64,000 nt of DNA from Haemaphysalis longicornis (taxonomy: Eukaryota; Arthropoda; Arachnida; Ixodida; Ixodidae), in assembly GCA_013339765.2 (NCBI GenBank), contig CM023450.1, positions 102,674,244 through 102,738,243 of the forward strand, in the 5' to 3' direction. Every line of letters begins with the position of its first letter. Position 1 is the first letter of the stretch. The notes below the pieces were generated by a model. It made no database searches. It was not told the origin of the DNA and was given only the letters and a program-made list of their open reading frames with translations. Both the position numbers and the translations under genes were made by a program. Positions 1-13,200 of this stretch are shown piece by piece.

Positions 1-1058
1 TGTCTAGTTTTCACTAGATGATGCTAGATGTCTAGCCAACGAGTTTTGTGCATGTATTTCAGTACAGAAGTCATATATTTCTAAAATAAGCAAACTAGGC
101 CTTTGTGAAGATTTGTAGGCATTTGTAGAACTTTTCGTATTCGTGCCCAAACGGAAAAACAAAAGGAGGGCAAAGAAACGGAAAAACAAAAGGAGGCAGG
201 AGGGAAACTGTTTTTCTGCAAAACCTGCAGTAAAAACCCTAGCCTGCACCTAGGAGAATGCTTCGATCGGTTTCACACGCTGCTCAAATGTTGGTAAAGG
301 ACTTGCAAGCAAAATGCAAAAGAAAAAAATACATATCCCGTGAGTTTTTCTTGCACAGTTCGCATTTTTCTTCGTGGCGCCAGAAACTGGCAAATAGTCG
401 AGGACCAGAATAGCCAGAAATTGGGTAAAAGGCCCGGACTGGAAAGGGTTAACTCCCTGGAGCTACGGCTGGGCTATAAGTGCGCCCAAGTCACGGAGCA
501 AGAATACATAGGAGGCGAAATGGCCCATTGCAGCAAATGCGAGCGAGCGACCAGATAATGTCACAATAATAACTAAGGCGGACTGCGCAGCTTCGTCGCT
601 TCGACGGCAAAGGAGAGGGTAGCAGCACCTGATGAACAAAATGATAGCGGCCGAAATTCCTTCTGTGACCGCGCAGTTTCTTCACCCAATCTATGACGAG
701 CGCTTGTGACATTATTTTGCTAGGCTGGGAAACCCCGCTTCCCCTCGTCTTGTTCTTGCTTCGTGGCCCAAGTCTCGACACACGGCCGTTTCAGTTTTTT
801 TGCCTGCACCTGACAAGCAGCCACCAAGGCTGGGATCGAACCCGCGTCCTTGGTCTCACCAGCACAATGCCTTAGCCACTGAGCCACCGTGGCGGGTCCT
901 TGTCTACATCTAAACTATGCCACACAGCCAGTGCAGCTACACACACAAATGTTGCACAAGGAATTGGCGAGGAGATGTTATCCTGCTATTGCGGGGCTTG
1001 GACATGCTGTCAATGCCATTCTAATGTTTACATTATAGATCGGGCCTGTTTGGCCTAC
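1..1058. other. InR intron, 3' part of window edge
   Basis: Intron downstream of the alphaCT exon; the next exon is outside the window. Apart from the SINE piece at 805-897, no coding similarity is visible. GAAAGGGTTAA at about 446 resembles the right end of a piggyBac-type element, without a clear partner. Confidence 0.6.
805..897 (-). repeat. tRNA-derived SINE fragment
   Basis: On the minus strand the sequence reads as a tRNA-like head with an A box (TGGCTCAGTGG, plus positions 876-886) and a B box (GGTTCGATCCC, 832-842). The wording GGTGGCTCAGTGGCTAAGG is typical of tick tRNA-SINEs. It lies about 160 bp beyond the donor of the last InR exon in the window, and only the head is clear. Confidence 0.7.
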
Positions 1059-1290
1059 CTTTTCTTAAAGACAATGTTGTGCACGGCGTCTTCGAAGCTG
1101 GTTCTTTCTTCTACTTCCAGTTCAGCTTCCTCCCGGTCCCGAGGGCCCGCACAAGGGGGGCAGGCTTTGCAAGTTGGCGGCTTCGTGGGCGACTTGTCAG
1201 CTGGCTTCAGCGCGGGCTTGTCGAGCGGATCCGGCGATGTGGGACCCAGTGGACCTTTGCCATCGGGCTTCCACCTTATTTCCCTCGCTG
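1059..1290 (-). CDS. InR: InR exon: insert domain and alphaCT helix
   Basis: 232 nt beginning AREIRWKPDGKGP, followed by a Lys/Pro-rich linker, TCKACPPCAG and TSFEDAVHNIVFKKR. The cysteine cluster corresponds to INSR CCSC (alpha-alpha disulphides). FEDAVHNIVF corresponds to the alphaCT helix FEDYLHNVVF, with the His-Asn and the final Phe that contact insulin conserved. KKR at the exon end, split by the donor GTAGGC, probably begins the furin cleavage site between alpha and beta subunits. The acceptor is CTCGTTGCAG; using the second CAG instead would break the phase. Confidence 0.93.
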
Positions 1291-4200
1291 CTGCAACGAG
1301 AAGGAAAAAATCGTAGGACACTCTGCTGTAGATTTATTACAGGTGCATAAGCACGGATCTGTTTGCCTCACCCATGAACACCATCATCCTCGTCTTAAGA
1401 AGCAGGTTCAGCCGATTCAAGCCTCCTATGCGCATGCATCAAAAGCAGTTTTGCTGCTTACCTGCATCGCTTGGCAGCAACATAAGCTACTGACTCTTAC
1501 ACTTAGAAGCCAAACTTACATTTATATTCTACGGTGCTTATTTTCTTAGCACCTAATTGCACCGAAATGTAAGATGATCTTAAAAGGAGCCATGAAGAGA
1601 AAACACAAGTTTGGTTCATTCGTTAGAATCATACTGACACCACTTTTAAGGTAAACTTGACTCAAATAAGCTATATAATTAGGAAAAAGGGAATGGCCAT
1701 GCGACCCACTAGCTCATTTCCCGCAACAGAACCTATGATGTCATACCAGCCAGCTCTGCGATTGGCGGAGGCCCAAACGCAAATTAGGCAGAGCTTATAA
1801 GCTTGCTGAATGAGCTATTTGAGCTAAAATTTAGGGCACATTCTTTTTAAAGCAGTAAGAATCGTGGGACAAACCGTGGAAGTTACGAAATCACGCGTAA
1901 AAGTAGAAGTATCGATGCGTACTGCTGTTGGTACTGCGCGCACTATGCTTGGTTTAGCTGCACAGGACTGCGGGGCTTTGGGGTTGTCAGACGACACTGG
2001 CCAACTGACGCAAGCAACGGTGTCTTACGTGACCATATTTGTCAAGCGAGCACTATGTTTCATGAAACGAGTATTTTCTCCCTGAACAAAAACAAGCCAG
2101 GTTTAAATACAGTCAAAAAACGGCTTGCCACGGTATGGTGGCGCCATCTAGGTTGACTAACAGTAAACGAGGCTCCGCAATCGGCTGCAGAGCGGTCGGT
2201 TCCTGTGATGTCATTGCAGACCAGGAAAACGCACGTTTTAGCGGGAAAATCCAAATTTTAACTTGAATTGAACTATTTCTCAGAGAAATAAAGCGTCGTT
2301 TGCACCCGGAAAAGTGCTGGGGGCACTATAGAACACGAAATCTTTCAAATAAAATAAACTTGTATTTTGTCTTAATGGCTCAAGGTAGCCACTGACCAAC
2401 CCTTAATCACGTCTTTGTATGATGAACATATTGCATACAATGACGAGATCGTAGATGAGCTTTGTAGAATTGACCCATTATGTGCAAGATATAAAGAAGG
2501 CGGAACAGCATTAAGTACTTCCTGGCTAAAAAAACTCTACGCTGTGTGCGCAGATGCAGCCGTGAACACGACCACACAGCGGGCAAAGCGGCAAGTGGTG
2601 ACAGATTACGAACCGGCGTTACTAGTGCCAGCCACCCTTCATCACTGCTCTTGGTGAAAAAAAAAGTTGCCCGTGCGGGAAAGAGGACGATGAGGTGGAA
2701 GAAGATTGCACTAAGAATCGTCATCTGCTTTACAAGTGGCCACCAAAAATTCACCATGGCGCTATGCCAAGACTCCGCTCGGCAGGCCATCCAGGGAAAC
2801 CTGGTTGGTCTGACCGCTGCGAAATCTCTGCCATGGGTGCATTCCTCTTAGCCCAAGGTTCTGGCCATGCTCATATGTGTTGCCAGCTGCTGGCCTTGCT
2901 TTCAGGTGTCTAACTTGCCCAGAGAAGATCTTCTTGGTGCCTCAAAACTTTGAAAAAGAAGGCTTTTGAAATACCTGCTCGCCTTTTATTATGCTTACTT
3001 CTTCCTGGCCTTTTTATAAAAGGTTGCCTCATATAGCTTAGTTCAGCTGGGCTTCTGAATGCAAGGCCAACCGTGCCTAAAAGAAGTTTTCTAGAGACAC
3101 CTATATACCTATACCTAGACTGGCTAGCAATATAGCCTAGCAATATAGCCTTTGCAGTATTTACTGTCTCCGTTTTGTTCCTTATGCACAAACTGGCTAT
3201 ACAGCTTAACCCCTCCACCTCACCACGTAAGGCCTGGTAAGCTTTGCCACCAAAAGGACTGTTCTCTCACTAGCCAAACAGGGTTCATTCGTGCTCTGCT
3301 TGCCCTACTCCTTCGGGAAGCTCCCGTTAATTAAGCCCTTACAGAAACAAGGTGCTCCCAAGTGAAGTTAAAAAGAACAACAAAAATACAGCAAAATAAA
3401 TGGAAGCAATGACAATAAAGAGGAAGTACGCACGCTGCGATGAATAACTGCTTCGTACAAGTCGGCATCTTGGGGGGGGGGGGGGGGGCGGGGGAGCATT
3501 TGTACTGGAACATTTAGTCTCTGCTTCCTACTACCCCTCACAATTTCAGCAGTGTCTCAATACTGGTCTTCATCACTATTCCTAAAACGTAACCAGCAGA
3601 GGGTACAGCTCCGGGACAGGCCAGTTGGTACACTACTTCCACCACGATTGGTACACGATTGGTACACTACTGGTACACTACTGGTACTGCCACAGTTGGT
3701 ACACTACTTTCGCCACTACTTCCTTTTCCGCCACGTTTTTTTTATTTCAAGCAAAACAGCGTTTTCTGTGCGTTTTCCTACATTTTAGGGTCCCATAGGT
3801 CCACAAGCAAAAAATAGAGCTGAAAGTAAAAGTATTAACACATTTATAATTGAAGCATTTATGACATCAGGCAAGTAAAAATTTCATGCTGAGCCGAGAC
3901 GTCACTTTTTGCACATTTTTTTAAACTATGCGACTACTTGAACGTACAAACAAAAAATGAGATTCGTAGTGCATGTATTTATAGATTTACAAGCTTGGGA
4001 ATAAAACTGAGACCGCCATTTTTTTTCAGCCTCAATGTCGTCATTTCGTCTTCGCTGGAGCTTGTTCTTCTTTGGAGCGTGCAGCTCCACTAAAATGAAA
4101 GAACAGCGACATCTATCGCAATAGGCATCATTGAAGAGCCATTTCACAGAAAACTACCAGCCTTGGTTTCGTTCTCTATGCGCTAGAAGAACTTTAATGT

Positions 4201-7200
4201 GATGTCAATTGACATTAACAGGGCCGAAAGGGTTAAAGCGTAAATGCAGACGAACCGTGTCTTATCCAAGCACTGCTTATATGTGTCTGAACAATGCACT
4301 AAATGGCCCACTTGCTGGACTGCAGTGCAGGCTCCGACACATCAAGCATGTGCTTAATCAACGAGGAGAGTCGACAACAAAGCTGCCCTCACGGTCTATG
4401 CAGTAGTCGCGCGTCTCGCCCAGGTACTGGTGCTGTGTGGTGCTGGGCTGGGCGATGCCGACCACCCGGTAGTAGCGGACGTCCCCGTTGAGGTACTTGG
4501 GCGGCATCCAGCTGATCAGGAGCTTCGAGTCCTTGGCAGGGTGCGCCTTCAGGTTCTGCGGCTGGCTTGGCGCTGGAAGGCAAGGAGCTCGGCTCAACTC
4601 GCACCTTCATCAGGCGACGCGAAAGCGCTCCTGGGCCAACTTTCTTCTTGTTCGTGAACTTTTTTTTTTGTGCGTGTATAAGCTAACTGCTAACTGTGCA
4701 GTGGGAATCAACACTGGCGTAAGCATTAGGCTGATAAGTAGACTGAATGAAAGTATAAATCTGACATGAGCCCATTAATAACTTCAAAAGTAGTTGGAAC
4801 ACAGGGTTGCTATTTTTGAGACGATATGTTGTCGAGCTAGCGGATAGAGAGCTCCAGAATTGAGCAGCAAAAAAGGTGATGGAAAGGAAGATGCAAAGAT
4901 ACGAAAACAGGCACTCCCTGACTGTGCCTCTTGTCTCTTTCCATCTGACCTATGGCAGAGTTAAATCACGAATTTAGCTACCATATAAAGCAGAATATAG
5001 GTCGATTTTTAATCGAAAAATTTGCATAAAAGTAACCCCTCGACCCATATAGTGGTCACTGGCGTAATTCTAGTCGTTAATTGGCGACTGGCAGCGCATC
5101 CAGCCCACCCAAACCGCAAAAGCACCATCATCACCACCATCAATCGGACGCGCCGCCATCTTTGCTTTGCTGCTTCTCTCGCTGTCAGTGAATGTGTGCG
5201 TACTATTTTTTTCTTGCTCAAAATAAGTTTAGGCGCTTGGTGCCAGTTCACAGCAGCATTTAAACGAAAATTTGGAAGTTTTCCACGACGTGCCCACCTT
5301 GCGCCAGTTCGGTGCCACCAAAAGAAGTGTACGCTACTGGCGTTAGTTGAAGGGGCAGCTCTTGATATGCAACCCTCGGAAGACCTCGTTTTATGCGCAC
5401 TCCTCTGTGCCCCTGTGCTGCTGCACAAAGCAGCGACTTTGTACAGCGACTTCGTAGAGTGTCACGAATGGATACCCCAAGATGCTTGCTGGCTGCCTGC
5501 ACAGACTGGCTATCGCTACGGTCTGCACATGAGTGCACCATGCTTTGCGCTCGCTTCACGATGACATGGTCTTGTCAGTGTCTAAGAAGTGCTGCATAAG
5601 CAATTCCCTGGACTGCACCGAGGATGACTTGCTGTGTGGGCGACAGCCAGCGAGAAGCAGTCGTTCGACGACATTTCAGACAACCCTAACAAGTAATCTG
5701 AGATCTGAGTAATCTGAGTCCAAGTAATCTGAGTAATCTGATCAATAAAACAATGTTGTGTACTGACTTTTCTTTTTTTTTTTTTTTTTTTGCATTTTTC
5801 GGTTTCAAGGCAAGGGGGTCAACTTATATTCCGCATTATACAGTAGGCTTCTGCCCGGCACAAGACTAAAGATCCACTGCCAGGCTTGCAATAGCCAGAA
5901 AACTGCATTGTGGAAAAATTCACTCCTGTTCATGCGACTTTGCTCCAAATACTTTCGAAAATGCCTGTACATCACGTGACTAGGTGCGCAAAGAGAAGGG
6001 ACAGGCAGCAAAAATAACACGAGCCCCACATCAGGAATGTGCTTCTCTTACTGATCGCATATGCTTACATATTCTGTGTCCACTAGCTCTGACAAGAGAA
6101 CGTCTCCAAGCTTAACTGCCATAAAGATACGAAAATAGCGATTTCTCCCCTCCTCCCTCTTTTTCTTCTGGTCTCCGCGGCTTACCAGCGGGCAGCGTCT
6201 TGAAGTAGGTGATGTTGCTCTGCGCGCCCTGCGCTGTGGCCACAGTGGGCAGTGTGTAGGCCTTAACGTAGACAGCGTACTGCGTGAACGGCCGTAGGTG
6301 TGAAATTATCTGCATATTGACGCCCGGATCTGCATCAGCCATCTTCCACCTGCATAGACACAGTGAAAAGCGATGGGTGTGCACATTCATCATAAACGTG
6401 TGAGCACGCACGCAATGAAGAAACGCTCCTAAATCTGCTCCCCCATACCGACCTCAACGGTGGACGACACACGCTGCTCCCCCTCGAAGGAAGGGCCGCG
6501 ATTTTACAGCTTATTCCACTTGACAACAAACGTCTCTCCTCGCTTGCAACAACTTGCAAGTCACCGCATTAATGCGTCCTTGGCCAAACAGACCAGAAAT
6601 TACGTCAATCTCCAAAAACGCTATGCAAAAAGAAAAAGGAAAAAAAAAAAAAAAGAGAAAAGTTTGAAGTCAATACATTGATGTATTGATGTATCACTTA
6701 CGCTTGAAAATGTTTTAAAGGTTCTCAAAGTTTTTTTCGTTCCCCCCTCCTCCCCCAGTTTCTTTAAAGAGACAGTTGAGAGAGAAAGAGAAAGGTTTAG
6801 TAAACAGTTCAAGTCTGAATCGTAGGGAATAAGCAGGTCATTTGGCAAGGCAGGAGCCCGGAGTGGCACACTGTTGCATCGGTGCAGCGTAGCCGGGAGC
6901 TTATGCTCCAGGGGTAGCTACTGCAAAAGCTGCATCCAAAATCAGCCCAGAGCATGTACAATTATCCCAGCTTGCAGAATTCTTAAAAAAAAAAGGAGAG
7001 AAGAACGGAAAGATAAAAGAGGAACACTGGCAGACTTACACGTCTCCCTTGCAGGCGTCCCGGCCATCATAGAGTGTCACGTTTTGGAACGGGCTGAGAG
7101 GAAGAACAAAAGAAGAAGCCACACTCATTAAAAGAAGTTCTCCACCAGAACCACCATCCGTTTTAAGCCCTCTCTCACATACGCAAAGTCCCCCCATGGC

Positions 7201-10200
7201 CACATGTGATTGAGTAAATGGCCCAAAGGTACAGCACAAGCAAAGTAAACTGGTGGCAGAACACTTACGCTTCGCGATAATACACCACATAGCCGAGAAG
7301 AGATCTCTTGTCGAAGATCTCTTCCTCGAACTGAAGGGACCACTTGACGACAGCGACTTTGTTGCCCACATGGTCGAGTGTGGCATTAATTTTGTGGATA
7401 TCGCCTGAAAGGAAAGAAAAAAATGTGAATGCACAAACACTCGCAGGGCTCCTTATTTATGCCCAAATCAAAAAATTGATAAAAAAAGAGAAAGAAAGAA
7501 AATTAGCCCAGCTTCACTGACTTATGTGAACAGCGAAGCTGCCTGGGATTCCCCAATCGCAAAACCAAGATTCATAGAGCTTTTAAAAGCTAGCACGTCT
7601 AATCCCGTTTGCACCAATTCATTTTTGCCATGTTCCACTGCTTGCGTCATCTAATGAAACCTTTTGTTACTTTTGAACTTTGCACATGCCACGAGTGGGC
7701 GCCGCGAGCTTTTGATTTTTTTGGGGAACTTTTTGATTTCTCATGACGCATTTTTTTATGCTATCGCAAAAATCAAGCAGCCATGTATTTTTGATTAAAA
7801 GAACAATGCAAATATCACTTATGTATTGATGTCTTGCCTCAAATATGCTTACCGTATTTTTTTTTTCCCACAACAATGCTGACAGGTATAAACATTGCCA
7901 CCAGATTTGGGAGTTTGGAAAAGCCTCGCCCATATAAGCGTCTCGTTCCAGTATTCTTTTAACTTGCTACACGTGTGCTTGGCGCTTGCTCTCCTCCTCG
8001 CTAGACTATGCCCTCTCCACATCGCTGCGACTGCTTTCATCCCATAAAAGCCTCGACCAAGAACAGCTTTGTTGTTAAAACAAAGCAATCCAGAGATGTG
8101 TTCTACATGCAAGGCGACATGCCAATACAATTGAAAATGATACGTAGCTATAGTTCTACTGGCGACAAACATTTCTTCACTACGACAAACGTGCTCCTAT
8201 CACTGAACTTAAGAGCCAAGAAAGGAGGAGAAGGGGAAGGAGCAAGCCGTACATGCCGCCCGGTCGCCGTTGGTGTGCGGCGATACGTCCTGCTCGCTCC
8301 ACTCCTTGATGGTCGTGTACTTCTTGAGCTCCACAATGTGGCTCATGCACAGCTTGGGGTTGATGTGGAAGAAGACCTTGCCGCTGCTCACGGTCAGCGT
8401 CAGGTTGGCCGGCCGGCTCGACCAGTCCCACAGCATCTGCAGGTTCTGGTTGTCCAGCACGATCAGGGAGTAGCTGCGCAGCACAGAGAGAAGGAGGGGG
8501 ATGATGCATTAGGGGGCGGTTCGTTGGAAAGGGCCACCAAAAGCCGCACTCACTGTGTTCGATCGAGCGCCTTGCCGTGGATGATGCGGAGGTTCTTGAG
8601 GAAGTTGAGGGAGATGAGTTGATTTGATCGGGTGACCTTGAGGTAGTCGCGGATTTCCTCGATCATGTCGAGGTTGGCTTCCAGCTCCTTGATTATGTTG
8701 CCTGCGGGGGAATGAAAACGGTAACGACCTTCCGAGCAGGCTACGACGATGTGCATTCCGATGGCCTATCACTTTGTGAACCTTGCACGCTACATTGTTG
8801 CGCGGTTACTTCCTGGCTCTTGCACACAACACTAACGTTAGCAATGTTACTCCAACAACAGGGGTGAGACCGCTGAATCAAGTTTGGGAGCAGTTTTTGG
8901 AGCAGTAAAATCTCAATTTTGGAGCAGAAGAACCTTGGTTTGGAGCAGTTAACGACATTTATTATGTCACCTTAGGTGCCCAAAAAATCAAATTTTTGGC
9001 AACTCGGGGGGGGGGGGAAAGAGAACTTTTTAATCGGTTTTGAACGTATATAACAGTGAAACAGCCTTTTAATAAAGTTTTTCTACCAGAGTATCACGAG
9101 GTATCAAATGCACTACCTTTTTACAAACCCTTTTTAAATTCTTAGGCTCTATGTATAGATAGCGTGGAGTTCCATTGAAAATATCAAATTAAAAAATTAA
9201 GCAATCGTAAGGCATTTTTATTATCATGGGAATGCCGAAATTATTATTTTTGTAATCCCAGACTCGACTTTAAGCACAAGTGTAGCGCCACGGCAAATGT
9301 TGCGCAAAGCGAGACGGCAGTCGTCGCACCCCACCAACTTTCCCATTTCAAACACTAAGGTGCACGTTCACTACGACCGATTGAAATTTGAGTAACGTTG
9401 ATATGTTTAGCCATCTCCCTTTTGGCATTAAATTTCACTTCAGATAGATGAACCATTATTACTAGCGTGCAATAATAGCCCGTCCCGCTATCGGATACTG
9501 CTTGAACATTTTGCGGTGATGTAGCCTGCGCCGCCCCTTTTGAAGTGTCGACCGTCCCATTCCCGCCGCTCGCTGTCAAAGGCAGCAATAACTCTGTGTT
9601 TTATAACAACGCAATGAGTCCGAAATTTCACTTAAAGCGCGCACTGCGCCTCACACGAAATGCGGCGAATTCGCGGGCACCGCGTTGTTTTTTATGAGCT
9701 CCACCTTTCGAGTGGCGCAACTTCCCGTAACAGATCAACCAACTAAATGTAAACCTAGCCACCCCCATAACTAAAAGCACGGTAGAAATCTGCGAAGAGC
9801 GGTCTGCCTGAACTAGAGTGAACTAGCCTGAACTACGAGCAACTGCTTCGCCCGCTGGCCATGTTTTCCAATCTTCACCATACCAAGATGGCGGCGCCCC
9901 GCATACGTACGTAATGTCGTTCCGGAGATACGGCGCTCAGAAAATTGCCGTATTGTCATTAACTTGAACAAGTTTGGTCGTCTCAGTAAACATTAGTATT
10001 TTTATACAGGACTTTGCAATGATTTTCGATGGGAAAGCTTTAAAAACGTACAGATATAACATGTGCAACCCGACATTGTGACTTCCGAAAAAACTATTTC
10101 GGGGACCATTTTATGCGGGTTTTTTATTGAATGATCAATCAATTAATTTTTACAAACAGCATCAACTTGGGGGGTAATGGAAATTATGCGGTCAGTAAGA

Positions 10201-13200
10201 ATTTTTACCCATGAAACTGATGGGAGCGTTAAATCGTTGGCGGTTTTGGAGCAGTTTGGCGCAATATTACCAATTTTCAAGCTTTTGGAGCAGCCTGGTG
10301 CAGGAAAACAAATTTGTATCAAATCTGCACAATATGTGCAGCTGTCTCACCCCTGCAACAAGCACATTTTACACCTTTCTCCTATGAAATACCCTCAGCA
10401 ACACAAGCTAGGCCAGTTCGAAAAAAAAAAAAAAGGCTGCTTTGGAGGAACCTCCTTTCACCTTTGCTATAGAAAGAAGGAGGAGGAGGAGGAAGAGGAG
10501 GTTGGGGTGTTCAGAGCCATTGTATTGTAGGACCACCGTACCTCCTCCGCGAATCTGGATGACCAGGGAACCATTGATGTATGTGCACCCCTTGAGCTTC
10601 TGGGCAGAAGATACACTGTCCACCAGAAAACTCGAGCACACTGCACAAGGAAACGACAAGGGGCAAGTGAGTCGCAACAGTCAGAGCTGCACCCCAAACA
10701 TGGCATGTCTGACATTTGAAACCAACTTATATCCCATTCTTAGTATGCTTAATCATGGCACGCATGTTTTTTACAATGTAAAAGCCCACGGTTTCGCTAT
10801 GATCTTGCTTGCTAGTTACTACAGTTGAACCTCGATTTAACAAAGTCACCGGGACCCGCAGATTATTTCGTTTGAATCGGGAACTTCGTAAAATCGAGAG
10901 AACGACAAATATATTGCCTCGAGAAAACACTCGTGATTTTCGCTGGCGCGCCCCTTGTGAGCAGCAAGAGCAGACACTTCTCGTGGCTGGTCAGTGAAGT
11001 CAAAGCGTCCTCGCCACCCTCATGTTCCCCAGTAAACCGCAGCAGGAGGCAGACGGCGTCCATCACCTGGCTTCGTGTGGGCACGAGAGCTTCGACAGTA
11101 CCGGGGTCGTTCGCACCCTCAGACTCCTCTAGTGCGCAGGTAACAAGCTGCACTATTTCCTCACTGTCGAGAACTTCTGTTGTGTCAGAGTGTGCGTCTG
11201 CGTCAGCGTTCACGAAGTTGTCAAAGTTCTGATCTGTGGTCACCTCGTTACACTGACAAAGCTCTTCCCAACAACTGGGCGATGCCTCTTCGTGCTCGTG
11301 TTGCGGGCACGAGCTAACGGCACACTGCCAGCTTGTGTGCTTGCACTGTGCTGGCAGCGCACTGCCAGAAATTCTAGACACCATAAATTTTGGAAAAAAA
11401 AAAAAAATCTCTTTTTCTATGCATTGTTTTTCCCTGAATGATTCGTTAAATCTGGTTTGGCAGCAAAGTTTGTTTCGTTATTTCGAGGTTGTAAAAGCAT
11501 TAAGACTATGGGCAACTGCGGGGGGAATCCGAATTTGTTCGTTAAATCGGGGAATTCGTAAAACCGGGTTCCGTAAAATCGAGTTTCAACTGTAGTATTG
11601 AAATTCCATGGCAGCAGTGAAATTTCTTAATAAAGGTCCCATTTATGTAATCATTTATTCACGTACCTACAATTCACCCAGAGGATAATACAGCAGGAGG
11701 GTAAAAACACATTTTCACAAACAAAATTTACCAACAAACAAAAAAAAGGACAGGAATAAAGAATCACAAGAAACAAAAGACAAAAGATACAAATGCCTGC
11801 AAGAAAGTAGCAGAACATAGCATTCAAAGTAACACTTGTATGCAGAAACATATGCATAAACTCGCGTATGAAAGAAAACAAGTTTCCAACAAACAGACAT
11901 GCGCGCTAGGAAATGTCTTGTGGCAGTGGGCACTTGTTCATACATCACAATTCCTTCGACGGAAGCAATACAGCTATCTGGCATTTGTGTCAAAGCCACA
12001 GATGTCCAAGGGGACCGCGTACACTGTCGCGCCTTCTTTCGATCAATAAGGCCTAACAAGGGCACATCATGTTGTCTAACATCCCTAAAACCTGTGACCG
12101 TCAGTGTCGCCATGGGAATTGTGGGAAGGGTACAGGTTTGCATTAGCCTTGCAATTGGCTTGGCTTGTAGCGTTTTAGACAGTGCAAAAACACCCAAAAT
12201 GAGTCATTAACACTGAGAAACGTGTTCACTTGACACAGGCACTTTCAAACGCGATTGAGTCGATCGAGGATCGAGGTCAATCCGGATCGGGCGCTGCTAC
12301 ACGGCCAGTTTCAATCACGATCGAGCCCGATCCCACTCGAACTGAATCCTGGTTCCCCAAGCGCGGTTGACGTTTCCACGTGCGATCGGACGAAAGCGGT
12401 GATACTCTTGTCCCCGCTGAGTAATGGCACGGAAGTTGACAACTTCAACTAACGCCACAAATTGTGTCAAATAGCTTGACCCAAATAAGCGTACGGTAAC
12501 ATTCACACAATTACGTATACCTACAATGGCGCAAAAATACCAGACAACGGCCGCGAAGTACATTATTGGCCCCATCTGGCGTCATCGGAATTGAAACGTG
12601 CCGTGTAGCAGCCGCAGTGCGCCGAGCGTGCTCGAAAGGTTGGATTGAAATCCGGATTGAAAGTGCCCGTGGGATATGGACATAACCTTTGTAGTAAACA
12701 AGAACACGGGGAGTCCGATGGGTGCCTCCGCTCACCTTTGGGGCAGATTCCCTGGCACCTGCGGCAGGTGTGTCCCTCGCGGACGTAGTTTGGCGGGCAC
12801 TCGAGCGTACAGGAGCCATTGAAGGGAATGAAGCTCTGCGGGTTGCCCTCCACCAGCGCCTGCTGGCGCCGACAGTACGCCTCGTCCACACAGCGCCGCC
12901 CCATGAACTGCGCAACAGAGTTCTCCTCCTTCACACCTCTCTTCTCCCTGTAGTCATTATCTACGTCTACGACAGTCGCTGCAAAGCTTCTCACAAAGCT
13001 GAGAACAAAAGAAATTGTTTTTGCTCCGTTCACATGAATTTCAGTGGCTGCCTTGACCAATGCCCAGACATTTCAACAACCGCTAAGGTGGAAACATGGT
13101 GCGCGTAGTAAGTAAAATAAAAAGATTGGAAACTATGCAATGGCATGTGCAGTGATTGGCATAAGCGAAATTTCGGTTGAACAGTATTTGCTTTAGCGGT

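Noticed and set aside
3473..3488. Poly(G) runs here and at 13330, 45031, 60039 and 63464 as biological signals
   Set aside because: Homopolymer G runs of this kind are often assembly or sequencing artefacts or ordinary low complexity; no context suggests a function.
3627..3710. Tandem GGTACACTA units as a CRISPR-like array
   Set aside because: Units are short and irregular without unique spacers, and the DNA is eukaryotic.
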